From Paragordius varius (taxonomy: Eukaryota; Nematomorpha): DNA of 64,000 nt. Made by a program: the position numbers and the translations under genes. This document shows positions 49,875 to 63,927 of this stretch, one piece after another. The stretch is from assembly GCA_964247055.1 (NCBI GenBank), contig OZ176054.1:2666001-2730000 (forward strand), written 5' to 3'. Positions within the stretch are counted from its first letter, which is position 1; each line of letters starts with the position of its first letter. Under the pieces are notes generated by a model. It had not been told where the DNA came from and searched no databases. It worked only from the letters and a program-made list of their open reading frames with translations.

Positions 49875-52531
49875 TTTAATGCGCCAAATTCAAAATGCAT
49901 TCTTTAGCCCTGCAGGCGCATACTAAAAATTATTTAATAAAAATTGTAATACTTCTCCATCTCAAAGGTTTTCGCCGCCAGTTTTATATTTAGATTTTTA
50001 AACTGTAATACAACAGCCGGACCAATGTATATCATGGTTAAACAATGTAAATAATTAACTTTAGAGACCTTTTAAATTACAACAAATTATTGATGATTAT
50101 TGATATCAAAATTGGCTGTTTAATCAGGTTTTAGGGCTATAATCTTGAACGCTAGAAGTTAGGAAAGAGTGTATGTTATTTGCTAATACAAGAGAATTAA
50201 GCAATAAAAACAACTGTCAAAACAGTAGTTTACTAAGTATAAGCTCTGTGATACAAAAATAATCGAAAATATAATAGTCTGCAAAAGATGAAAGGTAGGG
50301 AAGTTTTAAAAAATCACAATGTCTATATCTCAAACCTGGCTTAATAGGCAAAATATAATCGTTTCAACATTTAAAACTACTGTATAACATTAAATTGATT
50401 TAAAAGCACCTCATAAATACTGATTTCTTGATTAAATTTAATTGTCTTTGAAATATATTGAATTAAAAAAAGGCTACTCTCTATTAACATTCAATATTCT
50501 CGCTATATCAGGTTTTAGTTCAAGTACTCCCAAGGATGTCAAAATCATTTTGTGCAAAGATTTTTCGGCGTACATAATTTATATTGAGTAAATCTTTCAA
50601 TATTTTATTGTTCTTGCCAATACATAAATGTGGAAAATTGCGGTTTTGAAGGATTTATTATTTATTACCTGTTTGTGTAAAATTTTAACTTGAAAAACAA
50701 TAAATTTTTGTTTTTATGAATAGATTTTCACACCTTGTGGCAAGGTCAAAGAGATTTTTTACATTATTTTCATTAATCTAAAAAATCGGATTGCGGATAA
50801 TGATTTGATTTTTTTATAAAAAAGAAAATTAAAAATAAGCCAAACAACAACTTTGTTTTAAGAATTTTAGCCAATAAAAATTTAAAACCAATTTTTCCAT
50901 TTTCTAAAAAACATACTCCACTTAATTCAATGTTAGCAGGCCAGACATTACGGCACGATGTCAAAGTGTGGATACTTAGTTAAGACATATTTTCAGAGAA
51001 TTTTATGAAATTTGACTTGAACATTCCGTTTTGTAGCTTCAAATTGTTCAAATGTTTTTTTTCGCAAAAAATCCAAACGTCACTCCATACCTCCAGTATA
51101 TGGTACGCTAAAAAATGGTTGATTATGAGTTAGTTCCATTAGTTTACAAAAAATCAAGGTTAATTCTTATTCTTTTTTACATATAACTATCATTACTTGT
51201 GATAACATACAATACCAATATTTCTACCGCAATTTATAAAATGTATAACTATCTACACATGAAATGAAATTAACCTTCTAACATTTTACATGCAAAACTA
51301 AACTAAATGATGCAAAAAAACGCATTAAAAAATGCATAAGGAGCAGCATATGATAAAAATTAATATTATCTTTTCTTCTTTTTTGTGTAGAGTTCTCTCT
51401 CTATTTTCTAAGGATTTGTCTTATGTTATATATTTATTATTTGTATATGTATATATCTATAGGGTTTCTTACCTGTGCACACATAAAATGTATAACAAAA
51501 GTATATTATAATATGTGTAAATATAAACAAATTTTTATACCTTTGTTGAAATATGTATGTATATGCATTGGATAGATATACTATTACACAACACATAAAT
51601 ATTTACCTCAAACATAAATAGTATCTAAAAAAGAGATAAATTTATTGATATTTTTAGATACGATTTTTTTTATTTGTCACCACCATAAATCTCTCTCATT
51701 TGTAGCATAAATATTAATTGACAAAAAATTATTTGTGGAGAATGTTATGTAATCACTCTGTATCCCTAAAGCATTATATTTTGTACGTGTAATTATCATT
51801 CATTTATTTAATGAGATCATTTTTTTCCATAAATACGATGCAATGCAATGCAATAAATATATATTATTGTGTATTATCGCAAAAAATTCAATAAAATAAA
51901 ATATATCTTCTTCCTATATTCTCCTATATTAATTCTTACATTATTATCACAATATTTTATCCATAACAATCATTCCAAATATATAATTAATTAATTCTTA
52001 ATTGTTAAAAGTTCCGCCTGAAAATATCGTTTCTATTCTTTGAATAATTTGATACAACTGTCCATATTTTGTCATTTTTGATGAACAAATAATTACAAAA
52101 AGATAATTATTATGGAAAACAAACTCACTTGCTTATACGGATGGTCAGCGAAAACTTGAGTTATGGATATCAAATTCGAACAATATACTTTTTTATTTGG
52201 CTTGTTGATTCATTTTAAAATAAATCGATTGGTTTTTAACCCTTTTTTTCATTTATGACTCATATCCTACACAACGCTTTAAGGCAAATAAGGTCACACC
52301 CAAAACTATACTTATTGTAATCAATCTACGGCAAATATATTGGGAAAAAGTATCCACAAATCAATACAATCTCGTTTTTATTATAGCACACTTTGAACAA
52401 ACATTCCTAAACCGACATCTCAGTTTTACATATCATATCCACCATAGTTTTTTGTTTGGAGAAAACAACGATATTCCAAACGGCTCTCGCTAAACTATTA
52501 AATAAAAACCAATTTGACTAAGTACAATAAT
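49875..52531. other. AT-rich intergenic sequence, nothing recognised
   Basis: No supported exon or repeat. The last part presumably holds the promoter and 5' UTR of the claudin-like gene. Confidence 0.5.
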
Positions 52532-55500
52532 ATGTCCATAAAATCGGCGTGCTTGCTTTCTTTAGCTTCGCTGCTTTTGTTAACTGGTCTAGCCTGTTTA
52601 GTCATAGGCTTTGCCACCGATTTTTGGCTCAAATACAATGTAAATTACCCTCAAATATTCCGTGATATAGGGCGGGCCCCTCCGACCGGCCCAGAAGCTT
52701 TAAACAGAACAAAGCTTTTGGTGGATCGAACACGAGGGCTATTCCATTGGTGTTATCCTGATTACAAGCCTACTGGTATATTATTAGCGAGATTTAATCT
52801 ATATTTTTATCTCTTATTTTCCAAAAAAAATCAAAAAAATGTTGTGTTAAACTTGAAAGGCTTAAATAATGATTATTTTTAATAAAAATTTTGTGGTTGA
52901 GTATTATTTAAAATATATGGAAAAATGTCAAAAATTCACCCAGCTTAAAAATAATTTTGTTAATGAATTATTTAAAATTTGATCCATTACATTGTTATGT
53001 AAAAATAATTTTTACTCCTGGAAATTTAATCATAATGAATTTCAATTAGATTCACTAAAATAAAATTTTCTTTTGATTGCTGATGCGTGATTGCTTTTTT
53101 TGTTTATAGTTATTTGTAAAATTTTAGTTAATTCAGTTGTTTTGAGCGTTTTTTTATAAAAAATATTTAGATGCTTTTAATTTTTTTAACCATTAAACCA
53201 TTATGTTTAATGTTTAACCTTCATTATATAGTAATAAGGTCACTTTTTACCATGTGTTTGGTTATTTTCTATAAAATATTTTTTTACTTATTATCGAAAA
53301 ATATGGCGGTGTAATTAAATATTTTTTAGATTTTTTGATTCATATTAAAAAAATCACATTTTTCGCCAAACGTAACAAAAAAAGATGGAATAAACACCAA
53401 TAATTAATTTAGTGTTGATGGGTAAATTAGGTTTAATACAATAATAATATAAAATATAAATAAATTAATGTAAAAATTGGTGTCAAGGATTATTATTTTT
53501 TTATTAACTTTCTTTGTCTAATTGTCGATAATTATTGCAAAAGAATTTAGAGAATGTCACACACAAATATATATTATACTGAATGAATTAATTGTTCTAA
53601 CTTTTGTCCTTTTTATACGAGTGATATTTCATTCCCTTTTCAATAACGATGTATTAAAATTCCGGTTTCCATAATAAAAGGCTAGCTAATTTTTCAATAA
53701 TTTAATTGTAGGAATAACAAAATTATCTTAAATTATATTTAAGCGATATATATTTTTAGCACATATAAAGTTTAGATTGGGTCGTGATTGGTATACAAAT
53801 TTCTAGCAAAATTTTTAAATAGACTTTCACAGTATTGGCTATACATGCATAAATATATCTTTTTTATCACTAGTGTCAATTTCCTTCGTTTATATTCAAT
53901 TTTTTTGTTTTAAAACTTTTTTCACCGTAAACTATTTATCAGGTCCGGATTTTTTAACAATATACCTCTAGTTACTATTACAGGTAAGGTTAAGATTATA
54001 TTCTCCATAAATGAGTATAAAACATTCTTAATCTACACAATAATGACCGAGGTATGTGTAAGATTATTAAGTATGATTTATCCATTTTCAAGAAACGTAT
54101 ACAATTATAAATAAACCACAAAATTAATTTATCAGACATGAATATATTTTTGTTTAGAATTTAATTTCTAACGAAATAATGCACAAATTCTTGCATAAAT
54201 TAGCAAAGTTAGGGGAGTTAATATTTATAAGGTTTATATTTATGAGCTCCATACTTTAATACTTGTACTTATGTATGTATATACATTTACAAAAATAAGT
54301 AATCAGGGTTCAAAACCTCTATTCTATGAATAATAATTTTATTTTTTACAAAACCATAAAATTAATTTTAAAAATAGATGCTTAGATACATATATTTATA
54401 AAAAATCTTATTATCATTTATAAAAAATTATAAAAAAATATGAGTTTGGGTTAAAATATATTATATTGCCAAAATTGTTACATGATAACTGGCTTTGCAT
54501 AAATATTATAAAAAAAGTAACTTTTTTATGACTTTAAAAGTTTTCACGCATTTTTGCGAAATATTGTAATTTTTTTAGTTTCAGGATTTTTCAGCATCAA
54601 AAAAGATGTGTTTTGTCATTAGATATAAATGAATAATATATTGTTGTATCTATTTATAATAATAATTATAATTAATTAGGTTAAGTTGATTTAAGTCGTA
54701 TATTGTTATACATGAAAAAATCAAAATAAATTAGTTATTCTCTGATTCAGAACAAAATATATAATTTATTTTCCGATACAAACTATTTATAAAAGCCCAA
54801 AGAATGGCCATAACTGATGCCTTTTAAGGATTTTTTCGTATATAAATATACTAAAGCCGCAATTTAAAAAGTGAAGCGCTGTCAAATTCATGAATCACCC
54901 ATGATTTTAAATAATTAATTTTAATAGAGCTTTTTATGATTAGGATTATTTATAATGGATTAAGAATCCTAACTTCATATTTAGCTACCACGTATTTGAA
55001 GCTTTAATCGTATTATGCCAAAAAATTTGGTTGGCTCAATAAAAAAACCTATAATTTAGAGAATTTTTTTCGCTATATATTTTGACCTGTTTGCAAATCA
55101 TAACTGCAGTTTTCGTTATATAATTAAGAAAAATGTTTTCATTCATGTTCACAAAACACGAAGCAAGAATTTTGCTAATTACTTGTGATATTAGGTGGTA
55201 TAATATTGAAACACTTAATTATCAATTTTTTTCAAATAATAAATTATTTTTTTGCAGTAAACCATATATAACCTGCATAGGATTTTACAAATACATTCCG
55301 ATATGTATACCAATTTTAGATATTAAAATTCATAAGAATATACTCCAATAATATTTTATTTATTATATATGGAATAATTCAGCAAAAATAATATAAATTT
55401 ATTATAATATTTCGATTACTACAAGTAATCTTTGTCAAACGTAAAAATAAAATAAAAATATAAACTAAAATATTTGATGACTATTTTTGTAGATGTGGGT

Positions 55501-58500
55501 TTGGTTCGAAAGTATGTAGACGATTTTTGTGAACGCATTTCTTACCGCCTATTTGATGCCATGAATGCCAGTCAAAAGAAACGAATTCGTAAGTTACAAC
55601 TATTTTACAATAGTTTTTAAACTTGTTAATATTAGTTAAATTATGCGGTTTTTGCCAAAAAATATTATTCTTACTAATTCACATTAACTCTTATTTTGCT
55701 ACCCGAAACGATAATTAAAAAATCACATAGGCTGTGTTTCATTAATAAAATGTTAGTCTTTTGGGTTTACTTTTGATTTTATAGTTTCAATCTTTACTGT
55801 AATTTAGTGAGATTGCTAAAGATTTGGTATATCCTCAAGAATATCCGTTCCATCATAGTGTTTTGTATGTGTGCCCTTTTATTAAGCTTTTTTTTATCCC
55901 TGACACTGATTAACCAGCCCCCACACACACTTTAATTCAATCGCCTTTATCATAATTAATTTTTAATATTTGGCACGTACAGCACTTTACATAACAACAT
56001 ATTTTTCAAAATCTTTATAATCATATATGAGGGGATTTTAATGGAAAAATGAATTTCGGACCAGCTATTTTTTTATAAAATGTCTTAGACGTATATTTCG
56101 TACCAAAGAATATATATGCTTTCAGTTTTATTTAAATTTGGGAATAGCCTAATTTGATAATTTGAATAAAAAGCTTAAAATTTAGAATATGAACTATGTT
56201 GGATGCTATTTTCTTTAAAAATTAAAATCTAAACTAATTTAAATAAAATAGGTTTTTTTACAAAACCAATGTTATCATTTGAAATATAAAAAATGATAAA
56301 AATTCCGGATCAAATATGATAATTATCTAAAATGGAAAATATGAATTCCATTAGCAGCGTGCGCATTTACTCTTAATAAAACTTTTGGATGGCATCCTCT
56401 TTCAAACAACTCATTTTAATTCTTTCAAATGTTTTTTTTTTAAAAAATAATTGACGCCTGATAATAGCGCTTAAGAGGTATTTTATCCCCTGATTTGGAA
56501 AGCCCCTAGCCCCGTTATCATAATAAATTTACTAAAAACATGTAGAAAATTATAGCTAAAATGTTTGATTACAAAATATTTAAATTTAATTATTAACCGA
56601 CATCCTGAATCGCACACTGGATAAAACGGTTTATATTTTAAAATCATTGAATTTCGCCATAATCTAACGACATTGATTATGGCTTTTTTCATTTTTAAAT
56701 ATGATTTATGCTTATTTAAAATAATTGGAAAATATGTAAATATCCTGGAAACTATATAATTATTTAAATTCAACATAAAATGCAAATAAATCATATGGAT
56801 AGCATTTTATTCGACTGGTTATGTTTAAAAGCGCTCATAATCATGATTATGAATATATTTACGATAGCACCGATCAGGCTGTTAGTTTTATATAATAATA
56901 AAATTCCCTATATATGTTTTCCTAGATATTTTCCACCAATTTAATACATTTGCCATAATTATTTTATAAATTTTCAATAAATTTCGTTTAAACATGTAAA
57001 ATATTGTTTCCAACTGACTATACCAAACTAAAACTTAATATTTAACTGAATTTATTTTTATGCACAGATTTGATGCGAACTCAAATTGGATTTTACGTTG
57101 TAGCATTTCTTTTCTACCTACTTGCTCTTGTAGTGGGAATTGTCGGTTGCTGGAAACGAAGCCCACTAAAAATATTAGCAACTGCTCTACTTATATTAAT
57201 AGCAAGTAACCTATTAAATTTAAAAAAAAGAAAGTTTACAAATATTTTTTCATTTGGTTCGCTAGCATTTTAATTAATACTTTGCCAAAATTTTGGCCAA
57301 TTTTAATGCAATATAATTTTTATTAGCTGCATTTGCCGCCGCGGCTACGGGTATATTTCATGCAATCAAAAATATCGAAAGCAACGTCTTAAGGGATGTG
57401 CCAGAAAGCATGACAACTTTTGACGTTCCCGATGTAAGTTTTGAATAATCTATCGATTTTATAAGAAATAACATTTTTATTTTTAAAACTATTAATTAGT
57501 TTAAATGCATTTTTTACCTTAAAAGTAAAAATGCTGTTTATTATTGATAATTATACTATTTGGCACAATTATCTTATCTACTGTCTTTGAGCAAATCTTC
57601 CTATTAATAGAATTTTTTGGAACAAACTTTTACTGCTAAATGCATACATTAAAAAGTGATACTTTTATTCCTTTCACAAAATTTGTATGTAGTAAATATA
57701 ATTTACGCCTGAATAGGTTCCAAAAAAACACCATAATATTGATACCGTAAGAATTAATATATATACATAAATAATCTTGTTATTTCAATGTTAATAAAAA
57801 TAAATTAATAAATAAGTTTGTACCTACCTATATTGTGTACGGAAATTATTACAAGGTTAAAACAAACCTAATGCAAGCAAAACTTGGAATGCAAAGTATA
57901 TTACATATAATTTATATTGGGAATAATATGCATAGGTGAAAAAAAGGAAACAAGGTAGCTTTTTACAACACAGTAACTACCAATATATTTGGCTGTAAAA
58001 ATAATTTAATTGGTGAATGGAGAAAAATTTAAATGTAAACCAATTAAATACCCTTATAATGTAATACTTTTTCCTATTTTAGTCACCATGCATGTAGCTT
58101 AAATTTTTGGTTATAATTTTTAATAAAAAATTTAAGCAAAAAAACATTGAAATAAAGAAAAGAAAGTTTATGACTTTGTCCTAACTTTTTAAAACTCATC
58201 CCAAAATAAATTACCAAACGATACAAGGGTGAACAGATCTTCATTAAATTCGGTGAACAAAACAAATTGTAAAAAGCTTCAACATTTAATAATTAAGATT
58301 TTTTGCATCCATTTTGTATTTAAAGATTCTAGCATATACACATCTTTATAGGTGGTCCGAAATAATACACACGTACGTTTCTGGTGGTCATACATGTTAG
58401 CATGGATCGGGATAGGTCTTACTCTGCTTGCCGGTCTTCTCTTCCTCCTTACGGCTTGTTGCCTTAATCGGGATCGAAATAGATCGGGTCGACGTTACAT

Positions 58501-58831
58501 GCAAAATTATGCCTCTAATAAGGTGCTTGTAGGCGGGGGCGCTGCCACTGGAGCAGCTGCGATGGCCGGAGCTCATTCTGCTCATGCAGGCGGAGGTGAT
58601 CGATATTTCATACCCGTGTACTATGATAATCCTGGAAATATACCTGTGGCTGGGAGTCAAGGGCTCCCTCCTGGGGCCTCTTCAACCGTTTACTACGATA
58701 ATGGATATTACAGATCACCACCTCCACCCGCTGGAACCAACAGCACAGTAACTCGAACAACCTATTACCCAGCTACTGGCGTGGGCGGAGATACGAATAC
58801 AGCCGGTTATGGATACGGATATTACAAATAA
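52532..58831 (+). CDS. Claudin-like four-transmembrane protein (PMP22/EMP/claudin superfamily)
   Basis: Five exons: 52532-52775, 55493-55588, 57068-57205, 57327-57433 and 58352-58831. Phases agree, giving 354 aa. TM1 lies at about residues 6-30 (LLSLASLLLLTGLACLVIGF), TM2 at 119-141 (IGFYVVAFLFYLLALVVGIV), TM3 at about 149-170 (ILATALLILI and AFAAAATGIF, split by an intron) and TM4 at about 208-231 (AWIGIGLTLLAGLLFLLTAC). The first loop carries a tryptophan after TM1 (DFW), then RTRGLFHWC and later DDFCERI, which fits the claudin W...GLW..C...C signature with F for W. LNRT is a potential N-glycosylation site. The cytoplasmic tail of about 120 aa is rich in Gly/Ala, then Pro/Tyr, ending GYGYGYYK. 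Insect claudins form septate junctions, but many members of the superfamily have other roles, so the function is open. The start ATG is the first in the open frame. Confidence 0.88.
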
Positions 58832-59117
58832 TGAAATCAAATCAAACATATTACATCGATTCCTTTTATACTACACCTGATATACCTCTCAGAGTATGTG
58901 CTCAGATATCGAGTTTAACCTTCTTGTTCTTCTACTACTCCTATGGACATCATCTAATAATCTTACCAGTCCAAATTTATACATGTTTTGTGAAAGTGTC
59001 ATCAATCTATATATAGTGTGCGTCACAATTTAAAATTTATATGGTTAACAAGACTATTCAAAACATTCCTCCTTAAAGACAAATCTAATCGTGTATTTTA
59101 ATTATAATAATCAATGA

Positions 59118-59123
59118 AATAAA
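59118..59123 (+). terminator. Polyadenylation signal AATAAA of the claudin-like gene
   Basis: Canonical hexamer 287 nt after the stop codon at 58831. Another site could be used. Confidence 0.4.
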
Positions 59124-59506
59124 AATTCAAAATAAAAATCAAAAATTTGTAACATACCCCCTAATTTATGCAATGCAATTTTTATGTAAATTCCATTTTA
59201 ATACATTTAGTATTTAAATGTGTGTGTTTATCAAATATTACCATATTTTAAAAAATTATATAAAAAATGTAAAATTTTGCAAAGCAATACAAATAAATTT
59301 TTTATGTATGTATCTTATCATTAAAATTTTTATTCACTGATGCGATAAATGTAATAAATTATATCTTTATATTGGTAATTTATTTTAAAAAGGCAGTCTT
59401 GAGACTTATACAGATAGCCCCCCAGATTGTTGTTGGAAAAATAGATCATCCGCAGCATGACTTATTTGATAAATATTGAAATTATTTTTTAAGTTTAATT
59501 TATTAA

Positions 59507-60083
59507 CACTTGGATAAAACACATTTATTTTGGACCTTCGATTCAAATTGGGGTAGTTGGATACCCCAGGCCTGTTAAAATTATATCCCTTAAAAATATG
59601 GAAGAGGAATTGAAACCATGGAAAAATTTTGCACTTATATAACAATAATTAACCGAAATATATAAAAAATTTTATTCAAAAATTCTTGATATTACTTATT
59701 TTAAGATAAACCCCAAGGGTTAAAATTTAGTGAACGTGACATGTGTGCAATGGTAAAATTGAAAAATAATACAAAATACACCGCTTTCTCTATATCTATC
59801 AATGTTAGATGTAATTAAAAAAAGTAGATTTTATTTTACCCTTAAAATTAAATGAAGACGACATTTTGCAAAAATTTTGTTAAAAATGGCGTCCAAGTAG
59901 TTTGATTGACATGGAACTTTTTTTCAAAACAAAATTTTATTTAAATATTTTGGCATATTTATATAAATTTTATTAGGATATAAGCATAAATTTAAATTGG
60001 GGCCGTTTTCTTCAATTGTTTTATATAAATCCTAACTTTAATTTAGTCTGGGGTATTTAGATAACCCAGTTTGAATCGAAGTG
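59507..60083. mobile_element. TTAA-type MITE, copy 3
   Basis: Best-bounded copy: TTAA at 59503-59506 and 60084-60087. It begins CACTTGGATAAAACACATTT and ends with complement CACTTCGATTCAAACTGGG. Subterminal inverted blocks CTTCGATTCAAATTGGGGTA and TACCCCAG form hairpins at each end. 577 bp, non-coding. The TTAA target recalls piggyBac, but the ends begin CAC rather than CCC, so assignment is open. Confidence 0.75.
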
Positions 60084-60087
60084 TTAA

Positions 60088-62732
60088 TCAATTTTATTAT
60101 TTAGCATACAGAAAAAAATAGTTAATTTTATTTTTTTGTCGTACTATTTAGGCCCCAAAATACCCCCAAACTACTAGGACTGTATTTGAAAGCTGAAAAA
60201 TGCACGATGATCGGTAAAAGTAAATTATTTTATGTGTAGTGGTTTTTTAAAAGCTTTTTATGAATTTAGGGATGTCTTTTTAAATGGCAAAGCGCAATAT
60301 TATTGTTAACCGCTTCAGCGGTGTTAAAATGGCTATTTGTGGATCAAGCAGTAAGGTTATATCTAGCAAATTTTATTATAAGGTTATTTTTTAGCTTGGA
60401 CACATGTTAGCTTATTTTATTGTTGTGTTATAAATAATTTGCGGCTCCAAATTAAAAAAATTTGTAGGGTACTTACATAAAATTATCATACAATTTAAAA
60501 AAGACTATCTCATTCAAAGATAATAACAGTTACAAATATCAACCAGCCAAATTTTTTTAAATAAAATTTTTTTGGGTGAGGTCATATACGCTTGATAAAA
60601 CCTTTTATATGATTTAACCACATCATTTTGTGAGATTAAAAATTTTGTTAATTATTTCACCAATTTATTTTTGCTGTAATATATATCCAGAATATCAATG
60701 GACTTTAACCAAAATGAAAAAATTAATTCCACTGAGAATATTCAAGTTTAAAGCATTTTGAAAGAATAAATAAAGTATTAAGATTCTGACGGTGTTATTT
60801 GTTGTGTGGCTTATTCTTAAAAAAAGTTATTTTAATATTTTATACGATTTTTTTGGGAACAACACGGTAATACCATATAAAAATGCGAAAATAATGTAAA
60901 ATAATAGTATTTTTTATGACATATGAAATCTACGAAAAGGACATCTCGACGCTAAAACAAGTCAGCTTTCAAAGTTTTTAAATTTATTTTAATGCTGTTT
61001 TTATTTTTCATAATAACTTATCTGATTATTTTAAGTTAATAGTTTAAGGAGAAAAAATAACAAAATGGTCCAAATTACACTTTTAACTAAAAAGGTAAGA
61101 ATGGACAGCTAAAACGCGCTATTTTGGAAGACGTTTTTTGAAGTTAAGTCTTCTCTAATAATTTGTTTTATCTTAGTTTTCTGTATATAGAGTCCCAAAT
61201 TTTCAAACCCGATGTAATGCGCTCATCCCCTTAAAGTAACGCAAAAGGCCACTATGGTGCGATAAATGATTTAAACATATGCTTTATTTATGTTATATAA
61301 ACGCTAAATGCGATAGATATATTGGTAACATTCTTACAAATGGTATCATACGTTAAATTGCACATAATACCGTAAATTATGTGAAACATGTCCAATATTA
61401 TAAGAAATATTTTTTGCTCTTGATTAGATATTGTTCTAAAAATCAGCCCAGAATCTAAAGTTTTAAAAGGCCATTTGCAGAATAAACAATCCAATATTTA
61501 CAGCTAGAAATCTTTTTCAAATCTTTTATAAATGTTTGTAAAGGATAACAGCAAAATTAAGCTAGATTTTTGAAATATAAATTTTCGTCAAAATATTTTC
61601 CTAGTTCATTCGAAATCATTGAAGCCATAATTTTTTTATTATAACATAAAATTTTAAACGATGTTTCTATATAAGTATATGTACTTTTTTAATCAAACTG
61701 AACATTCAAACTCAAAAATTTTATTTTATCATTTTTTTATAGATATTCGAAAGCGCTGTATACCTGTAAAATAAATTTAGATAATAAATATATGACTATA
61801 AATTCAAAAAATAAGGGAAGCAAAATGAAAATAAAAAAGAGACTATAGCTGCTTTTAATATGTGCTAATATTAATTAAATAGTTAGTTAAATATGGGTGT
61901 TAAGTTTGAATAAGAAATTGGCTGGAAAAATGAGTGTTCGAAAAGAGGCGTAGCTTGCATTTCTGGCGCCCGGTTGAATCCGTGATGGCGCCCCTCTCTG
62001 TCCATGCAACCTCGTGTTAAAAAAATCAAATTCAAACCGTGAGCGGGACGAAATATGCTCGTAATTAACAGAAACACGTGAAAACACATCAACGCTATTC
62101 CTTTGAGAACGACGGCTGGCTTAGCAAATGTATCAATAATTATAAAAATAATGATATTAGTTTCTACGCGAAAAGTTCGACCTAGTCAACACTCCAATAC
62201 CTGTAATTTTATATCGCAAAGCGATTTGAAATTTGAATATTAAAATATTTAAGCTTTTGAGCCAAATTTAAAAATATGCTTTATTTAATCTTTTAAGCGC
62301 ATCATACAAAATTTTTTGTTAAAAGATGTAAAATTGTAAAAAAATCTTTATTTCAAACTTTTTTTAAGTCATCTTTCTATAATTTTTTAAAATCATAATG
62401 CAAAAGACAAATAAATGTATTTTATGGTTTAAAAATGTAAATAATCAACTTTAAAAAGATTTTAGGCTTTATTTTACCAGCAAAAAGTTGATATTTGATT
62501 TTAATACAGCTGTTCGTTTCTATCGTGTTTTGAAGCGCCAAATTAAAATTCTTGAAGTCACAAAAGTATATAAGTTTTTATCTATTACTTACTAACAATA
62601 TTTGATAATTAAATTTTAACCAAAGTAAGTTTCACAACTGTAGTTTATTTACGAAATCGAACTCTGGAAGATAAAACTACCCCAAAAGATAAACAGGTCA
62701 AAAGAGTGAAAAGGGAAATTGTTTTGTACTAA
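60088..62732. other. AT-rich intergenic sequence with one hAT fragment
   Basis: No supported gene. Near 61943-62010, GAGGCGTAGCTTGCATTTCT followed by GGCGCCCGG resembles the left end of the hAT element at 31521 (CAGTGGCGTACCGAGCATTT then GGCGCCCGGGG), and GGCGCCCCTCT follows. This is probably a terminal fragment of a related element. Confidence 0.45.
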
Positions 62733-62738
62733 TTTATT
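62733..62738 (-). terminator. Polyadenylation signal AATAAA of the right-edge gene
   Basis: Minus-strand hexamer 75 nt beyond the stop codon at 62813. Confidence 0.5.
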
Positions 62739-62812
62739 TCGTTACAAATTAATCACAATATGCTATATACTTTAAGTATGAAATTGAGAGTTGGGAGCCG
62801 TTTAAATGTTCC

Positions 62813-63927
62813 TTATCTATACCGACTGTTATAATTATTGTTATTGTCGTCATAAGGAAATTGACGATAATCACTTGGATCTTGTGGAGGTTTATATATC
62901 GAATTTCGATCAGGCGGATATTCATTATTTCGATAGTAGTCCGGCACATTATTTGCATTTCGTTGATTGTAATATGGTGATATTGGTTCTGATTCCACAT
63001 TCTGTGGTTGCTTTCTCCCAAAAGGATACCTAATTTTGTTCCAAAAATAATCCTTGATCGCGAATCGCCTTGTTTCTATAGTTGAGGCAGAAGGTGACGG
63101 GGCAGCAGAAATGGTTGTGTTTATATTTGAGATTGGTGGTACCTCGGTGCTTTGCTACACGATATTTTATCATAAATAATTGTATATAAAAACCCGTTTT
63201 TGTGATAATAAGCTATTTTAAATATGCGCGTAAAATTAATGACCTCATGCTAATAATTTTACATTATTTCAATTTATTAAATGGTTTTTCTGTTAAATAT
63301 AGGTCAGCTAAAAGTCTTATTATGTTTATAATAAGTATTTTTAGGCCCATAATTAACATATGTTTTTATGTAAAACATTTCTCCATTTTTCCTGATATTA
63401 GATAATAAAAAATTAAAAGTTCAGATAGGGTCATAATGGTTTGGATAATGAACCGATTCCTATTACAGTGAGGGGGTAAAAATACGTAACATTTAAATTT
63501 TTTAACAGTTTAAATTCACAAATAACATACTTGTGTGGTATTAGATTGATATATTGGTAGATACGGTTTATCGGGTTTTTCATAATTAAGTGACGACGGT
63601 ACATTGCCCACATAATTTTGGGGTTGGGGTTGAGCTGTTTTACAATTTAGATCATTATATTTAACAACTAAAATACATTTCTGTAATCTTTGGCAAAAGA
63701 CATCGCCGGAGAGGCATTCATAAACCACTGGAGTCCATGTATAACCATTGATATCATAATTGCAAACGAAAAATCTATATTTTTTTAAAAAAATATTTGT
63801 CGGTTAAAGAATAATTTTAAAAAACGACGGTTTCGGTACTTGTTGGGATAATATGGATCAGTTAGCAATTCATTCGGATTGTTGTAATAATAGGCTGGTC
63901 TATTACCATTTTGTTTTTGACATATCC
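62813..63927 (-). CDS. Secreted Tyr/Asn/Pro-rich protein with peritrophin-like (CBM14) cysteine pattern, 3' part
   Basis: Three minus-strand exons: 63927-63840, 63774-63531 and 63154-62813. Phases agree (2, then 0), and introns are 65 and 376 nt. The first exon begins mid-codon, so the 5' part, presumably with a signal peptide, lies beyond 64000. The readable protein opens GICQKQNGNRPAYYYNN, then DPYYPNKFFVCNYDINGY, TWTPVVYECLSGDVFC and QRLQKCI, ending the domain at YNDLNC. The spacing C...D--Y--K-F-C---G--W-P--Y-C--G--F----Q-C---C resembles the arthropod chitin-binding type-2 domain. The rest (about 150 aa) has no cysteine and is rich in Tyr, Asn, Pro and Asp, ending NNNNYNSRYR. A cuticle or extracellular-matrix role would fit, but domain assignment rests on pattern only. 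Confidence 0.68.

Noticed and set aside
50773-50964. 63-codon minus-strand open frame with a hydrophobic segment
   Set aside because: Isolated, low-complexity Phe/Lys/Leu composition typical of AT-rich DNA; no splice partners or motif.
59406-59645. Shared peptide NRPGVSNYPNLNRR in frames at 35880-36062 and 59406-59645
   Set aside because: It is the translation of the left end of a non-coding TTAA-type MITE, present at both loci only because the element is.
61883-62092. Two overlapping minus-strand frames of 66-69 codons in a GC-richer patch
   Set aside because: The GC-rich patch contains GGCGCC blocks like the hAT element at 31521 and is better explained as a transposon fragment.
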